Assembly (NCBI RefSeq): GCF_003347515.1
Contig: NZ_QEII01000290.1
Coordinates: forward strand, 124,001-188,000
DNA: 64,000 nt
Direction: 5' to 3'
Source: Rhodoferax ferrireducens
GTDB lineage: Bacteria > Pseudomonadota > Gammaproteobacteria > Burkholderiales > Burkholderiaceae_C
The notes under the pieces are model-generated. The model was not told the origin of the DNA. It saw only the letters and a program-made list of their open reading frames with translations, and searched no databases. Position numbers and translations under genes: made by a program. This document shows, piece after piece, positions 43,593 to 51,739 of the stretch. Position 1 is the first letter of the stretch. Every line of letters begins with the position of its first letter.

Positions 43593-43949
43593 ATGTCCAT
43601 CCAGCGCATTGAAACCGGTCCCCGCATGTCACAAGCCGTGGTGCACCAGAAAACCATTTACCTGGCCGGCCAAGTGGCCGACCACGATGCCGGTCCCAGC
43701 ATCTTCACCCAAACCCAGCAGGTGCTGGCCAGCATCGATCGTTTGCTGGCCGCGGCCGGCAGCGACAAATCTCGCATATTGAGTGCCACCATCTGGCTCA
43801 CCGACATGGACACCTTTGCCGACATGAATCGCGCCTGGGAAGCCTGGGTCGTGCCAGGCACCACGCCGGCACGGGCCACGGTGCTCAGCGCGCGTCTGGC
43901 GGGCCCGGAGTACGGTGTGGAGATTGGGGTGATTGCCGCCCAGCCCTGA
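43593..43949 (+). CDS. RidA-family reactive-intermediate deaminase
   Basis: A 118-residue YjgF/RidA protein. TIYLAGQVADHDAG and the C-terminal ARATVLSARLAGPEYGVEIGVIAA match the family, with the arginine of PARATV expected to bind substrate carboxylate. It hydrolyses enamines and imines, which fits an operon with an ornithine cyclodeaminase. AGGA lies upstream of the ATG. It is convergent with hpnC, 4 bp away. Confidence 0.88.
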   Translation: MSIQRIETGPRMSQAVVHQKTIYLAGQVADHDAGPSIFTQTQQVLASIDRLLAAAGSDKSRILSATIWLTDMDTFADMNRAWEAWVVPGTTPARATVLSARLAGPEYGVEIGVIAAQP

Positions 43950-43953
43950 GGCT

Positions 43954-44841
43954 TCAGCTCATACGCCAGGCGCGCCACAGCATCACGGGAAAGTCCCACC
44001 ACTTCAAGGTGGGGCGGTGCTGAAGCGTGGCAAATTGCAGGGCTTCTATGCGGTCCAGAATGCGCAGGCCGCCTTGCACCACCAGCCGCAGTTCCCAGCC
44101 GGCGCGGCCCGGGATCTGGTGCACCAATTTAGAGCCTTTTAGCATCCTGGCCCTCGCCGAATGTGCGCAGGAAGCTATTAATTTTGTAGCATTCTGGGTT
44201 TGCCTGCAGGCCAACAGGTCGGCCGGCGCAACGCCCAGCCGGGTGCAGTCCTCTTGCGGAAAGTAGTAGCGCCCCCTGGGAATGTCCACGCTGGGGTCCT
44301 GCCAGAAATTGATCAGTTGCAAGGCGGTGCAGATGTCATCGCTGCGGGCCAGGGCCTGCGCGTCGGTCACGCCGTAGAGGTGCAGCAGCAGCCGCCCCAC
44401 CGGGTTGGCCGAGCGGCGGCAATAGTCCAGCAGTTCCGACTCGGAGGCATAGCCTGCACCGTCCCGGCTTTTTTCCACATCCTGCACAAACGCATCCAGC
44501 AGATCGTGCAAGGCCTGCACGGGGAGCTGGTGCGCGTGAATCGCGAATTGCAGCGGGCCGAACACTTGCGCCCAACGCGGGCTGAACGTCTGCTTCTCAT
44601 CCGTGCTGGGGCTGGCGGGTCGACAGGCGGCCGTCAGTTCCCGGCGGTAGGCCTGCAGGTCGTCCAGGCGCTGCTGCGGCGTGGCGTCGCCTTCATCCGC
44701 CAGGTCATCGGCGGTACGGGCGAAGTGGTAGATGGCCGCGATGGGGGCTCGCAAGTGCGCAGGGCACAGAAAGGACGCCACCGGAAAGTTCTCATAGTGC
44801 TGGATCGGGGCGGGCGGGGCGGCGGGTGCGGGTTGGAGCAT
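43954..44841 (-). CDS. hpnC: Squalene synthase HpnC
   Basis: A 295-residue prenyltransferase-fold enzyme that, with HpnD and HpnE, makes squalene. The aspartate-rich motif is RTADDLADEGD (45-52) and the second is NFWQDPSVDIPRGRYYFP. The segment at residues 218-237 coincides with an antisense dispersed-repeat copy, yet the frame stays open and the downstream PGRAGWELRLVVQGGLRIL is normal. It is separated from hpnD by the transport module. Confidence 0.9.
   Translation of the reverse strand: MLQPAPAAPPAPIQHYENFPVASFLCPAHLRAPIAAIYHFARTADDLADEGDATPQQRLDDLQAYRRELTAACRPASPSTDEKQTFSPRWAQVFGPLQFAIHAHQLPVQALHDLLDAFVQDVEKSRDGAGYASESELLDYCRRSANPVGRLLLHLYGVTDAQALARSDDICTALQLINFWQDPSVDIPRGRYYFPQEDCTRLGVAPADLLACRQTQNATKLIASCAHSARARMLKGSKLVHQIPGRAGWELRLVVQGGLRILDRIEALQFATLQHRPTLKWWDFPVMLWRAWRMS
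44131..44190 (+). repeat. Dispersed repeat copy F, inside hpnC (antisense)
   Basis: On the plus strand: CCTGGCCCTCGCC, GTGCGCAGG, then AAGCTATTAATTTTGTAGC. The last block is almost identical to the intergenic copies. It is read from the other strand as hpnC residues 218-237 without a stop. Confidence 0.75.
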
Positions 44842-44893
44842 GGGTCGATTTTGCCCGCAAGCCGTTCGCCGTCGATATGACGCCTCCTGTCTC

Positions 44894-44922
44894 TTGACAG
44901 CGATTTGCGTTTACACTAAATT
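44894..44922 (+). promoter_or_regulatory. Sigma-70 promoter of the RND efflux genes
   Basis: TTGACA (44894-44899), 17 bp, then TAAATT (44917-44922). The -35 is a perfect consensus and the -10 matches 4 of 6. It lies 68 bp before the adaptor start codon and abuts a palindromic operator. Confidence 0.65.
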
Positions 44923-44944
44923 ACTAACCAGTTGGTCATTAGTA
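44922..44944. promoter_or_regulatory. Operator-like palindromes at the efflux promoter
   Basis: TACTAA (44922-44927) and TTAGTA (44939-44944) are perfect outer arms, and ACCA-GT-TGGT (44927-44936) is an inner palindrome with a slightly shifted centre. The position over the -10/+1 fits a TetR-family repressor, but no such gene is in the window. Confidence 0.55.
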
Positions 44945-44989
44945 GGTATTGGCCAGTCTCTCCTTCCCACCTATTCATACGTATTCACC

Positions 44990-46156
44990 ATGCCCAACAA
45001 GTCAATTCAAACAGGGGCGATGCTCATAGCGGCGGCGTTTTTAGTGGCCGCCTGCTCCAAGCCTGCGCCGCCAGAGGAGCCCATTCGTGCCGTGAAAATC
45101 ACCACGGTGGGCTTGGACAGCATGCGCTCCGGTGCCGAATTCGCCGGCGAAGTGCGGGCACGCGTCGAGTCCCGGCTGGGGTTCCGGGTGGGCGGCAAGA
45201 TCGTGCGGCGCCAGGCGGAGCTGGGCCAGCGGGTCAAAGCCGGTGATGTGCTGGCGCAGCTGGACCCGCAGGACTACCAGCTGGCGGCGCAAGCGGCGCG
45301 GGCGCAGGTGGCCGCGGCCCGGACCAACCGTGATTTGGCCGCCGCCGATTTCAAGCGCTACAAGGAATTGCGCGACCAGAATTTCATCAGTGGCGCGGAA
45401 TTGGAGCGGCGTGAAACTACTTTGAAAGCCGCGCAGGCCCAACTGGAGCAGGCGCAGGCGCAGTTGTCGGGCCAGGGCAACCAGGCGTCTTACACCCGGC
45501 TGGTGGCCGATGTGTCTGGCGTGGTGACGGCGGTGGAAGCCGAGCCGGGTCAGGTGGTCACGGCCGGCACGCCGGTGGTACGGATTGCGCAGGATGGCCC
45601 GCGCGATGCGGTGTTTGCCGTCCCGGAAGACCGGGTGGCGCTGATCAAACCCGGCTCGGGCGTGGACGTGCGGCTGTGGTCGGCCAACACCACGCTCAAG
45701 GGTGTGGTGCGTGAGGTCGCGGCCAGTGCCGACCCGATTACCCGCACCTTTGGCGTGAAAGTGTCGCTTGACGTCAAGGACGCCGTGGCCCTGGGCACAA
45801 CCGTGACGGTCGTGCCGCAGGCTTTCGACCGCAGCGGTGTGCAAGTCATCAAGCTGCCCACCAGCGCCTTCCGCCAGGATGGAAAACAGTCCGCCGTCTG
45901 GGTGCTGGAGCCCGCCAGCATGACGGTCCGGCTGCAGCCGGTGCAAATCGCCACCGCGGACGGCAATGAGGTGGTGGTCGCCGGTGGCCTGCAGCCTGGT
46001 ATGCGAGTGGTAGTGGCCGGCGTGCATGTGCTGTCGCCCGGTCAAAAAGTCACAATTTATAAGGAAATACAGGCTGTAGCCCCCGTTGATACTGCGCAGA
46101 CGGCTATTAATTCAGTAGCGTCCATGGCACCCGCCAGCGCCCCGGCGGCAAAGTGA
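44990..46156 (+). CDS. RND efflux periplasmic adaptor lipoprotein
   Basis: A 388-residue membrane-fusion protein. A lipoprotein signal ends at LVAAC (about residue 20), followed by the barrel-sandwich motif GFRVGGKIVRRQAELGQRVKAG, a helical hairpin (about 95-165, Ala/Gln-rich) and a beta-barrel domain. It bridges the RND pump to an outer-membrane channel. Residues 361-377 are encoded by a dispersed-repeat copy, so the C-terminal tail is an addition. No outer-membrane factor gene is nearby. Confidence 0.9.
   Translation: MPNKSIQTGAMLIAAAFLVAACSKPAPPEEPIRAVKITTVGLDSMRSGAEFAGEVRARVESRLGFRVGGKIVRRQAELGQRVKAGDVLAQLDPQDYQLAAQAARAQVAAARTNRDLAAADFKRYKELRDQNFISGAELERRETTLKAAQAQLEQAQAQLSGQGNQASYTRLVADVSGVVTAVEAEPGQVVTAGTPVVRIAQDGPRDAVFAVPEDRVALIKPGSGVDVRLWSANTTLKGVVREVAASADPITRTFGVKVSLDVKDAVALGTTVTVVPQAFDRSGVQVIKLPTSAFRQDGKQSAVWVLEPASMTVRLQPVQIATADGNEVVVAGGLQPGMRVVVAGVHVLSPGQKVTIYKEIQAVAPVDTAQTAINSVASMAPASAPAAK
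46071..46119 (+). repeat. Dispersed repeat copy G, inside the RND adaptor gene
   Basis: GGCTGTAGCCCCCGTTGATA, CTGCGCAGAC, then GGCTATTAATTCAGTAGC, in the gene's sense orientation 37 nt before the stop codon. It adds residues 361-377 in frame. Confidence 0.75.
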
Positions 46157-46163
46157 GACAGCC

Positions 46164-49100
46164 ATGAGCCTGGAAAAAACCAAAGAGAGTTTTAACCTCT
46201 CCAAGTGGGCGCTGGACCATCCTGCGTTCACCCGTTATTTGATGATTGTCCTGATGCTGCTGGGCCTGGCGGCCTACTTCCAGCTGGGGCAGGACGAAGA
46301 CCCGCCGTTCACCTTTCGCGCCATGGTGGTGCGCACCTACTGGCCGGGCGCCACCGCCCAGCAAGTGGCCGAGCAGGTCACCGACAAGATCGAGCGCACG
46401 CTGCAGGAAGCACCGTACGCCGACAAGATCCGCAGCTATTCCAAGCCGGGCGAGTCGCAGATCATTTTCCAGATCAAGGATTCCTCCAGGGCCGCGGACG
46501 TTGCCAACGTCTGGTACACGGTGCGTAAAAAAGTGGGCGACATGCGCGGCACGCTGCCCGCCAACGTGCAAGGGCCTTTCTTCAACGATGATTTTGGCGA
46601 TGTGTATGGCGTGATCTACGCGCTGGAATCCGATGGCTTCAGTTACGCCGAGCTCAAGACCTTTGCCGACGATGTGCGTCAGAAGCTCTTGCGCGTGCCG
46701 GACGTGGCCAAGGTGGAGCTGTTTGGCGCACAGGACGAAAAACTCTTCATCGACATCTCCCAGAAGCGCCTGGCGCAACTCGGCCTGGACATGACCCAGG
46801 TGCTGGCGCAGCTGGGCCAGCAAAACGCGGTGGAGTCGGCCGGTGCCGTGCAGACCCCGCTGGATGTGGTTCAGGTGCGCGTGGCCGGGCAGTTCAACCG
46901 GATTGAGGACCTCAAGGCCATGCCGATCCGGGGTTCCTCGGGGAGTCAGCTGCGACTGGGCGACATTGCCGACATTCAGCGCGGCTATGTCGACCCGCCA
47001 GCGGTCAAGGTGCGGCACCAGGGCCGGGAGGTGATCGCGTTAGGCGTTTCCATGGGCAAGGGCGGCGACATCATTGCCTTGGGCAAAGCACTGAAAACAG
47101 CGACGGACGGCATCGAAAAAAGCCTGCCCGCGGGCGTCAACTTCGTGCAGTTGCAGGATCAGCCCAAAGCCGTGGCGAAGTCGGTCAATGAGTTCGTGAG
47201 CGTGCTGATCGAGGCCGTGCTGATCGTGCTGGCGGTGAGTTTCATCGCGCTGGGCTTTCACCGCCGGCCCGGCCAGCATCCCCTGTGGAAGCGCTGGTAC
47301 GTGGACATGCGTCCGGGCCTGGTGGTGGGCATCACGATTCCGCTGGTGCTGGCCATCACCTTTCTGGCCATGAATTACTGGGGCATCGGCCTGCACAAGA
47401 TCTCGCTGGGCTCACTCATCATCGCGCTCGGCCTGCTGGTGGACGACGCCATCATTTCGGTGGAAATGATGGTGCGCAAGATGGAGGAGGGCTATGACAA
47501 GGTGCGCGCTGCCACCTTTGCCTATGAAGTCACCGCCATGCCCATGTTGACGGGCACGCTGATCACGGCGGCGGGCTTCCTGCCCATCGGCATGGCCAAA
47601 TCGGTGACGGGTGAATACACCTTTGCCATTTTTGCCGTGACGGTGATCGCGCTGCTGGTGAGCTGGCTCGTCTCGGTGTATTTCGTGCCTTATCTGGGTG
47701 TCTTGTTACTCAAGGCGAAGCCCAAGGCCGCCAATGGCGAAAACCACCACGAGCATTTCGATACGCCGTTCTACAACGGGTTTCGCCACGCCGTGAACTG
47801 GTGCGTGCAGCACCGCTGGCTGACCATCGGCGCCATGATCCTGATTTTTGCCTTGGGCATCGTCGGCATGGGTCGGGTGCAGCAACAATTCTTCCCGGAT
47901 TCGAGTCGGCCAGAAATCCTGGTGGACATCTGGTTCCCGGAAGGCACCTCGTTTGCCGCCAACCAGCAGGTCGCCCGGCGCGTGGAAGCGCGCTTCATGC
48001 GCGAGGCCGGTGTCGACACGGTCAGCACCTGGGTTGGCTCGGGCGTGCCGCGCTTTTACCTGCCGCTGGACCAGGTGTTTCCGCAAAGCAATGTGTCGCA
48101 GTTCATCATCGTGCCCAAGGATTTGAAGGTGCGCGAGTCGCTTCGCGTCAAGCTGCCGGCCTTGCTGGCGACGGAATTCCCCGAGGTGCGTGGCCGCGTC
48201 AAGCTCTTGCCGAATGGCCCGCCGGTGCCGTTCCCGGTGCAGTTCCGCGTGGTGGGCCTCGACCCGCTGGTACTGCGCGAGCGCGCCGACGAGGTGAAGG
48301 CGCTCATGCGCGCCAGTCCCAACACCCGCGGTGTCAACGACAACTGGAACGAGTCGGTGAAGGTGATACGCCTCGACATAGACCAGTCCAAGGCGCGGGC
48401 GCTGGGCGTGACCAGCCAGTCGATCGCGCAGGGCGCGCGCGTCCTGCTCGCGGGCTCGACCGTGGGCCAGTTCCGTGAAGGCGACAAGTTGATCGACATC
48501 GTGCTGCGCCAGCCGCTCGATGAGCGCAACGCCATCACCGACATCGGCAATGCCTACCTGCCCACCGCATCGGGCCGTTCGATTCCGCTGACGCAAATCG
48601 CCAAGCCGGTCTTCACCTGGGAACCCGGCGTGATGTGGCGCGAGAACCGCGACTACGCCATCACGGTACAGAGCGACATCGTCGAAGGCCTGCAGGGTGC
48701 GACCGTCACGAGTCAGTTGCTGCCCAGCTTGAAGGCACTGGAAGCCAAGTGGCTGGCTGCGGGGCAAAGAGGCTATCGCATCGAGGTGGCGGGGGCGGTG
48801 GAGGAAAGCTCCAAAGGCTCCGCCTCCATCGTCGCGGGCGTGCCCATCATGCTGTTCATTACGTTCACCTTGCTCATGTTGCAACTCCACAGTTTCAGCC
48901 GCTCCATGCTGGTGTTCCTGACCGGGCCGATGGGGATTGCCGGTGTGGCAGGCGCCTTGCTGCTGCTCAATCGCCCCTTCGGTTTCGTCGCGCTGCTGGG
49001 TGTCATCGCCCTCATGGGCATGATCCAGCGCAATTCGGTCATTCTGATTGACCAGATCGAGCAGGATCGTGCCCGGGGTGTTCCGGCCTGGGATGCCATT

Positions 49101-49316
49101 GTGGAGTCCACGGTGCGACGGGCCCGCCCGATTGTGTTGACGGCGGCGGCTGCCGTGCTGGCGATGATCCCCCTGTCACGCTCCGTTTTTTGGGGCCCCA
49201 TGGCGGTTGCCATCATGGGCGGGCTGATCGTGGCCACGGTCTTGACGCTGCTGGCCTTGCCTGCCATGTACGCGGCCTGGTACAGGGTCCGCCGGGAGGC
49301 TCCCGCCGCAGGTTAA
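46164..49316 (+). CDS. RND-family efflux permease
   Basis: A 1050-residue inner-membrane proton-driven pump of the AcrB-like HAE1 family. An N-terminal membrane segment (about 25-42) and QDEDPPFTFRAMVV open the first porter domain. Segments 2-6 lie near 345-510, and GSLIIALGLLVDDAIISVEMMVRKMEEG contains the paired acidic residues used in proton relay. The C-terminal half repeats the plan (GFVALLGVIALMGMIQRNSVILIDQI). It starts 7 nt after the adaptor stop. The drug or solvent range is unknown. Confidence 0.93.
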   Translation: MSLEKTKESFNLSKWALDHPAFTRYLMIVLMLLGLAAYFQLGQDEDPPFTFRAMVVRTYWPGATAQQVAEQVTDKIERTLQEAPYADKIRSYSKPGESQIIFQIKDSSRAADVANVWYTVRKKVGDMRGTLPANVQGPFFNDDFGDVYGVIYALESDGFSYAELKTFADDVRQKLLRVPDVAKVELFGAQDEKLFIDISQKRLAQLGLDMTQVLAQLGQQNAVESAGAVQTPLDVVQVRVAGQFNRIEDLKAMPIRGSSGSQLRLGDIADIQRGYVDPPAVKVRHQGREVIALGVSMGKGGDIIALGKALKTATDGIEKSLPAGVNFVQLQDQPKAVAKSVNEFVSVLIEAVLIVLAVSFIALGFHRRPGQHPLWKRWYVDMRPGLVVGITIPLVLAITFLAMNYWGIGLHKISLGSLIIALGLLVDDAIISVEMMVRKMEEGYDKVRAATFAYEVTAMPMLTGTLITAAGFLPIGMAKSVTGEYTFAIFAVTVIALLVSWLVSVYFVPYLGVLLLKAKPKAANGENHHEHFDTPFYNGFRHAVNWCVQHRWLTIGAMILIFALGIVGMGRVQQQFFPDSSRPEILVDIWFPEGTSFAANQQVARRVEARFMREAGVDTVSTWVGSGVPRFYLPLDQVFPQSNVSQFIIVPKDLKVRESLRVKLPALLATEFPEVRGRVKLLPNGPPVPFPVQFRVVGLDPLVLRERADEVKALMRASPNTRGVNDNWNESVKVIRLDIDQSKARALGVTSQSIAQGARVLLAGSTVGQFREGDKLIDIVLRQPLDERNAITDIGNAYLPTASGRSIPLTQIAKPVFTWEPGVMWRENRDYAITVQSDIVEGLQGATVTSQLLPSLKALEAKWLAAGQRGYRIEVAGAVEESSKGSASIVAGVPIMLFITFTLLMLQLHSFSRSMLVFLTGPMGIAGVAGALLLLNRPFGFVALLGVIALMGMIQRNSVILIDQIEQDRARGVPAWDAIVESTVRRARPIVLTAAAAVLAMIPLSRSVFWGPMAVAIMGGLIVATVLTLLALPAMYAAWYRVRREAPAAG

Positions 49317-49337
49317 AATAATCAGTTGACCGATTTC

Positions 49338-49367
49338 AAGGGGGTGGTCTTTAAGACCTCCCCCTTT
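49338..49367 (+). terminator. Terminator of the RND operon
   Basis: A long GC-rich stem (five G pairs with five C, one T-T mismatch, then GGTCTT with AAGACC) is followed by TTTGTAATTT, starting 22 nt after the pump stop and 8 nt before tRNA-Leu. Confidence 0.8.
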
Positions 49368-49374
49368 GTAATTT

Positions 49375-49461
49375 GCGCGGGTGGCGAAATTGGTAGACGC
49401 ACCAGGTTTAGGTCCTGACGCCAGCAATGGTATGGGGGTTCGAGTCCCCCCCCGCGCACCA
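49375..49461 (+). tRNA. tRNA-Leu (anticodon UAG)
   Basis: An 87-nt class II tRNA. Acceptor GCGCGGG pairs with CCCGCGC, the D-arm is GCGAAATTGGTAGACGC, the anticodon loop TTTAGGT holds TAG, there is a long variable arm, and the T-arm is GGGGG-TTCGAGT-CCCCC. CCA is encoded. The first anticodon-stem pair is a C-A mismatch. tig starts 82 nt later after two small stem-loops (49474-49489 and 49490-49502). Confidence 0.95.
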
Positions 49462-49543
49462 GTGATGAGAATTTGCGGGACAGTCCGCAGTCGCGTAGCG
49501 ACAAGCTCTGTCCTCTACTATTTAAAGATTTTGGAGAACCCAT

Positions 49544-50854
49544 ATGGCTGTTACCGTTGAAACCCTGGAAAAGCTGGAACGAAAAATCACGCTGACCCTT
49601 CCCGTCGGCACGATCCAGACTGAAGTCGCCACGCGTCTGAAAAAGCTCGCGCGCACCATCAAAATGGACGGTTTCCGCCCGGGTAAAGTGCCCATGAACG
49701 TGGTCTCCCAGCGCTACGGTTACTCGGTTCACTACGAGGTCATGAACGACAAGGTCGGCGAGGCCTTTGCCACCGCCGCCAACGAAGCCAAGCTGCGCGT
49801 CGCTGGCCAGCCCCGCATCACCGAGTCAGAAGCGTCGCCTGAAGGCGAAATGGCTTTTGATGCCGTGTTCGAAGTCTATCCAGAAGTCAAAATTGGCGAT
49901 CTGACCACGGCCGAAGTGGAAAAAGTCACGGCTGAAGTCACCGACAGCGCCATCGACAAAACCCTGGACATCCTGCGCAAGCAGCGCCGCACCTTCGCAC
50001 AGCGTCCTCAAGATGCCGCAGCGCAAGACAGCGACCGCGTGACGGTTGATTTTGAAGGCAAGATTGACGGCGAAGTCTTCTCCGGCGGCAAGGCGGAAGA
50101 TTTCCAGTTCATCATTGGCGATGGCCAGATGTTGAAAGAATTTGAAGAAGCCACCCGTGGCATGAAGTCCGGCGAAAGCAAGACCTTTCAATTGGCCTTC
50201 CCCGCTGAGTACCATGGCAAGGATGTCGCCGGCAAGACCGCTGACTTCATGGTCACCGTCAAGAAAATCGAAGCCGCCCACCTGCCCGAAGTGAACGAGG
50301 CCCTGGCCAAATCACTCGGCATTGCTGATGCAACAGTTGAAGGCTTGCGCGCTGACATCAAGAAGAACCTGGAACGTGAAGTCAAATTCCGTTTGCTGGC
50401 CCGTAACAAGCAGGCTGTCATGGACGCCCTGGTAGCCAAGGCCGAACTGGACCTACCCAATAGCAGCGTGCAAGCGGAAATCAGCCGCCTGCTGGAAGGC
50501 GCGCGCGCCGACCTCAAGCAGCGCGGCATCAAGGACGCCGACAAAGCCCAGATTCCTGACGATGTGTTCCGTCCGCAAGCCGAACGCCGTGTGCGTCTGG
50601 GCCTGGTGGTTGCTGAACTGGTTCGTTCCAATGAACTGCAAGCCAAGACCGAGCAGATCAAGGCGCACATTGAAGAATTGGCTGGCAGCTACGAAAAACC
50701 GGCTGATGTGATGCGTTGGTACTACAGCGACAACAATCGCCTGGCCGAAGTCGAGGCCATCGTGATCGAAAACAATGTGACCGAATTCGTGCTGAGCAAA
50801 GCCAAAATCAACGAAAAGACCGTGTCCTTTGACGAGTTGATGGCGCAAAACTGA
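49544..50854 (+). CDS. tig: Trigger factor
   Basis: A 436-residue ribosome-bound chaperone with peptidyl-prolyl isomerase activity. The ribosome-binding signature appears as [17 protein letters not shown] (about 44-60), the isomerase domain spans about 155-245, and the rest is the helical substrate cradle. GGAG lies upstream of the ATG. It heads the proteostasis block tig, clpP, clpX, lon and may be partly co-transcribed with the tRNA-Leu just upstream. Confidence 0.96.
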   Translation: MAVTVETLEKLERKITLTLPVGTIQTEVATRLKKLARTIKMDGFRPGKVPMNVVSQRYGYSVHYEVMNDKVGEAFATAANEAKLRVAGQPRITESEASPEGEMAFDAVFEVYPEVKIGDLTTAEVEKVTAEVTDSAIDKTLDILRKQRRTFAQRPQDAAAQDSDRVTVDFEGKIDGEVFSGGKAEDFQFIIGDGQMLKEFEEATRGMKSGESKTFQLAFPAEYHGKDVAGKTADFMVTVKKIEAAHLPEVNEALAKSLGIADATVEGLRADIKKNLEREVKFRLLARNKQAVMDALVAKAELDLPNSSVQAEISRLLEGARADLKQRGIKDADKAQIPDDVFRPQAERRVRLGLVVAELVRSNELQAKTEQIKAHIEELAGSYEKPADVMRWYYSDNNRLAEVEAIVIENNVTEFVLSKAKINEKTVSFDELMAQN

Positions 50855-50880
50855 CGTTTAAGCCGCTTCGGTGTGGCTGC

Positions 50881-50930
50881 AATGGGGCTTATGCCGGGCT
50901 TGTAGTCTTGGATGTAAGCCCCATTTTCTT
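50881..50930 (+). terminator. Hairpin between tig and clpP
   Basis: An 11-bp perfect stem (50881-50891 with 50915-50925) and a 23-nt loop, followed by TTCTTTG. The right arm overlaps the -10 of the predicted heat-shock promoter, so termination of tig and initiation of clpP are interleaved. Confidence 0.6.
50899..50926 (+). promoter_or_regulatory. Predicted RpoH (sigma-32) promoter of clpP
   Basis: CTTGTAG, 13 bp, CCCCATTT closely matches the heat-shock consensus CTTGAAA-N13/14-CCCCATnT, about 50 bp before the clpP ATG. Confidence 0.65.
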
Positions 50931-50976
50931 TGTGAGTCTTTTTTTTCTGTACAGTAACGTCATATTTGGAGACAGC

Positions 50977-51597
50977 ATGAACGTGCGATTTGGTGGAATG
51001 GAAACGCAGGCCTTGGGCATGGTCCCCATGGTGATTGAGCAATCAGGTCGCGGCGAGCGGTCTTATGACATTTATTCGCGCCTGTTGAAAGAGCGCGTCA
51101 TCTTTCTGGTGGGCCCGGTCAACGACCACGTTGCAAACTTGGTTGTCGCGCAGTTGCTATTCTTGGAAAGCGAGAACCCGGATAAGGATATTTCCTTCTA
51201 TATCAACTCACCGGGTGGTTCGGTCAGCGCGGGCATGGCGATTTACGACACCATGAACTTCATCAAGCCAGCTGTCTCCACCCTGTGTACGGGTATGGCA
51301 GCCAGCATGGGTGCGTTTTTGCTGGCCGCTGGAGCCAAGGGCAAGCGCTTCTCTTTGCCCAACTCCAAAGTCATGATTCACCAGCCATCGGGCGGTAGTC
51401 AAGGTCAGGCGACCGAGATCGAAATTCAGGCTCGCGAGATCTTGAAGACGCGCGAGCAGCTCAACAAGATTTTGGCTGAACGCACCGGCCAGCCCTTGGA
51501 GCGCATTGAACGCGATACAGAGCGTGACTACTATATGTCCGCTGATGAATGCAAGGAATATGGGCTGATCGACCAGGTTATCTCGAAGCGGGCATAA
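50977..51597 (+). CDS. clpP: ATP-dependent Clp protease proteolytic subunit
   Basis: A 206-residue serine peptidase forming the 14-mer chamber used by ClpX and ClpA. The catalytic triad is Ser110 (GMAASMGA), His135 (MIHQPSGG) and Asp184 (DTERD). The ATG at 50977 is preceded by GGAG; the frame extends upstream but without support. It sits between tig and clpX as in most betaproteobacteria and is probably heat-inducible. Confidence 0.97.
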   Translation: MNVRFGGMETQALGMVPMVIEQSGRGERSYDIYSRLLKERVIFLVGPVNDHVANLVVAQLLFLESENPDKDISFYINSPGGSVSAGMAIYDTMNFIKPAVSTLCTGMAASMGAFLLAAGAKGKRFSLPNSKVMIHQPSGGSQGQATEIEIQAREILKTREQLNKILAERTGQPLERIERDTERDYYMSADECKEYGLIDQVISKRA

Positions 51598-51663
51598 CGA
51601 CTCTGAAAGGGCGCTTGACGCATTGGCGTTGCGGCGCAGGTTGGGCCGGTTTCGTCACGATCG

Positions 51664-51697
51664 CGGTGCTTTCTGTAACAGAACGCACCGTTTTTAT
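51664..51697 (+). terminator. Terminator between clpP and clpX
   Basis: Stem CGGTGC/GCACCG continued by TTCTGT/ACAGAA, then TTTTTATTTG. A strong intrinsic terminator shape, so clpX probably depends on readthrough or its own promoter. Confidence 0.8.
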
Positions 51698-51739
51698 TTG
51701 AGTATCATTCGGTAATCTTCCGAAAAGGGTGTTGTTCAC

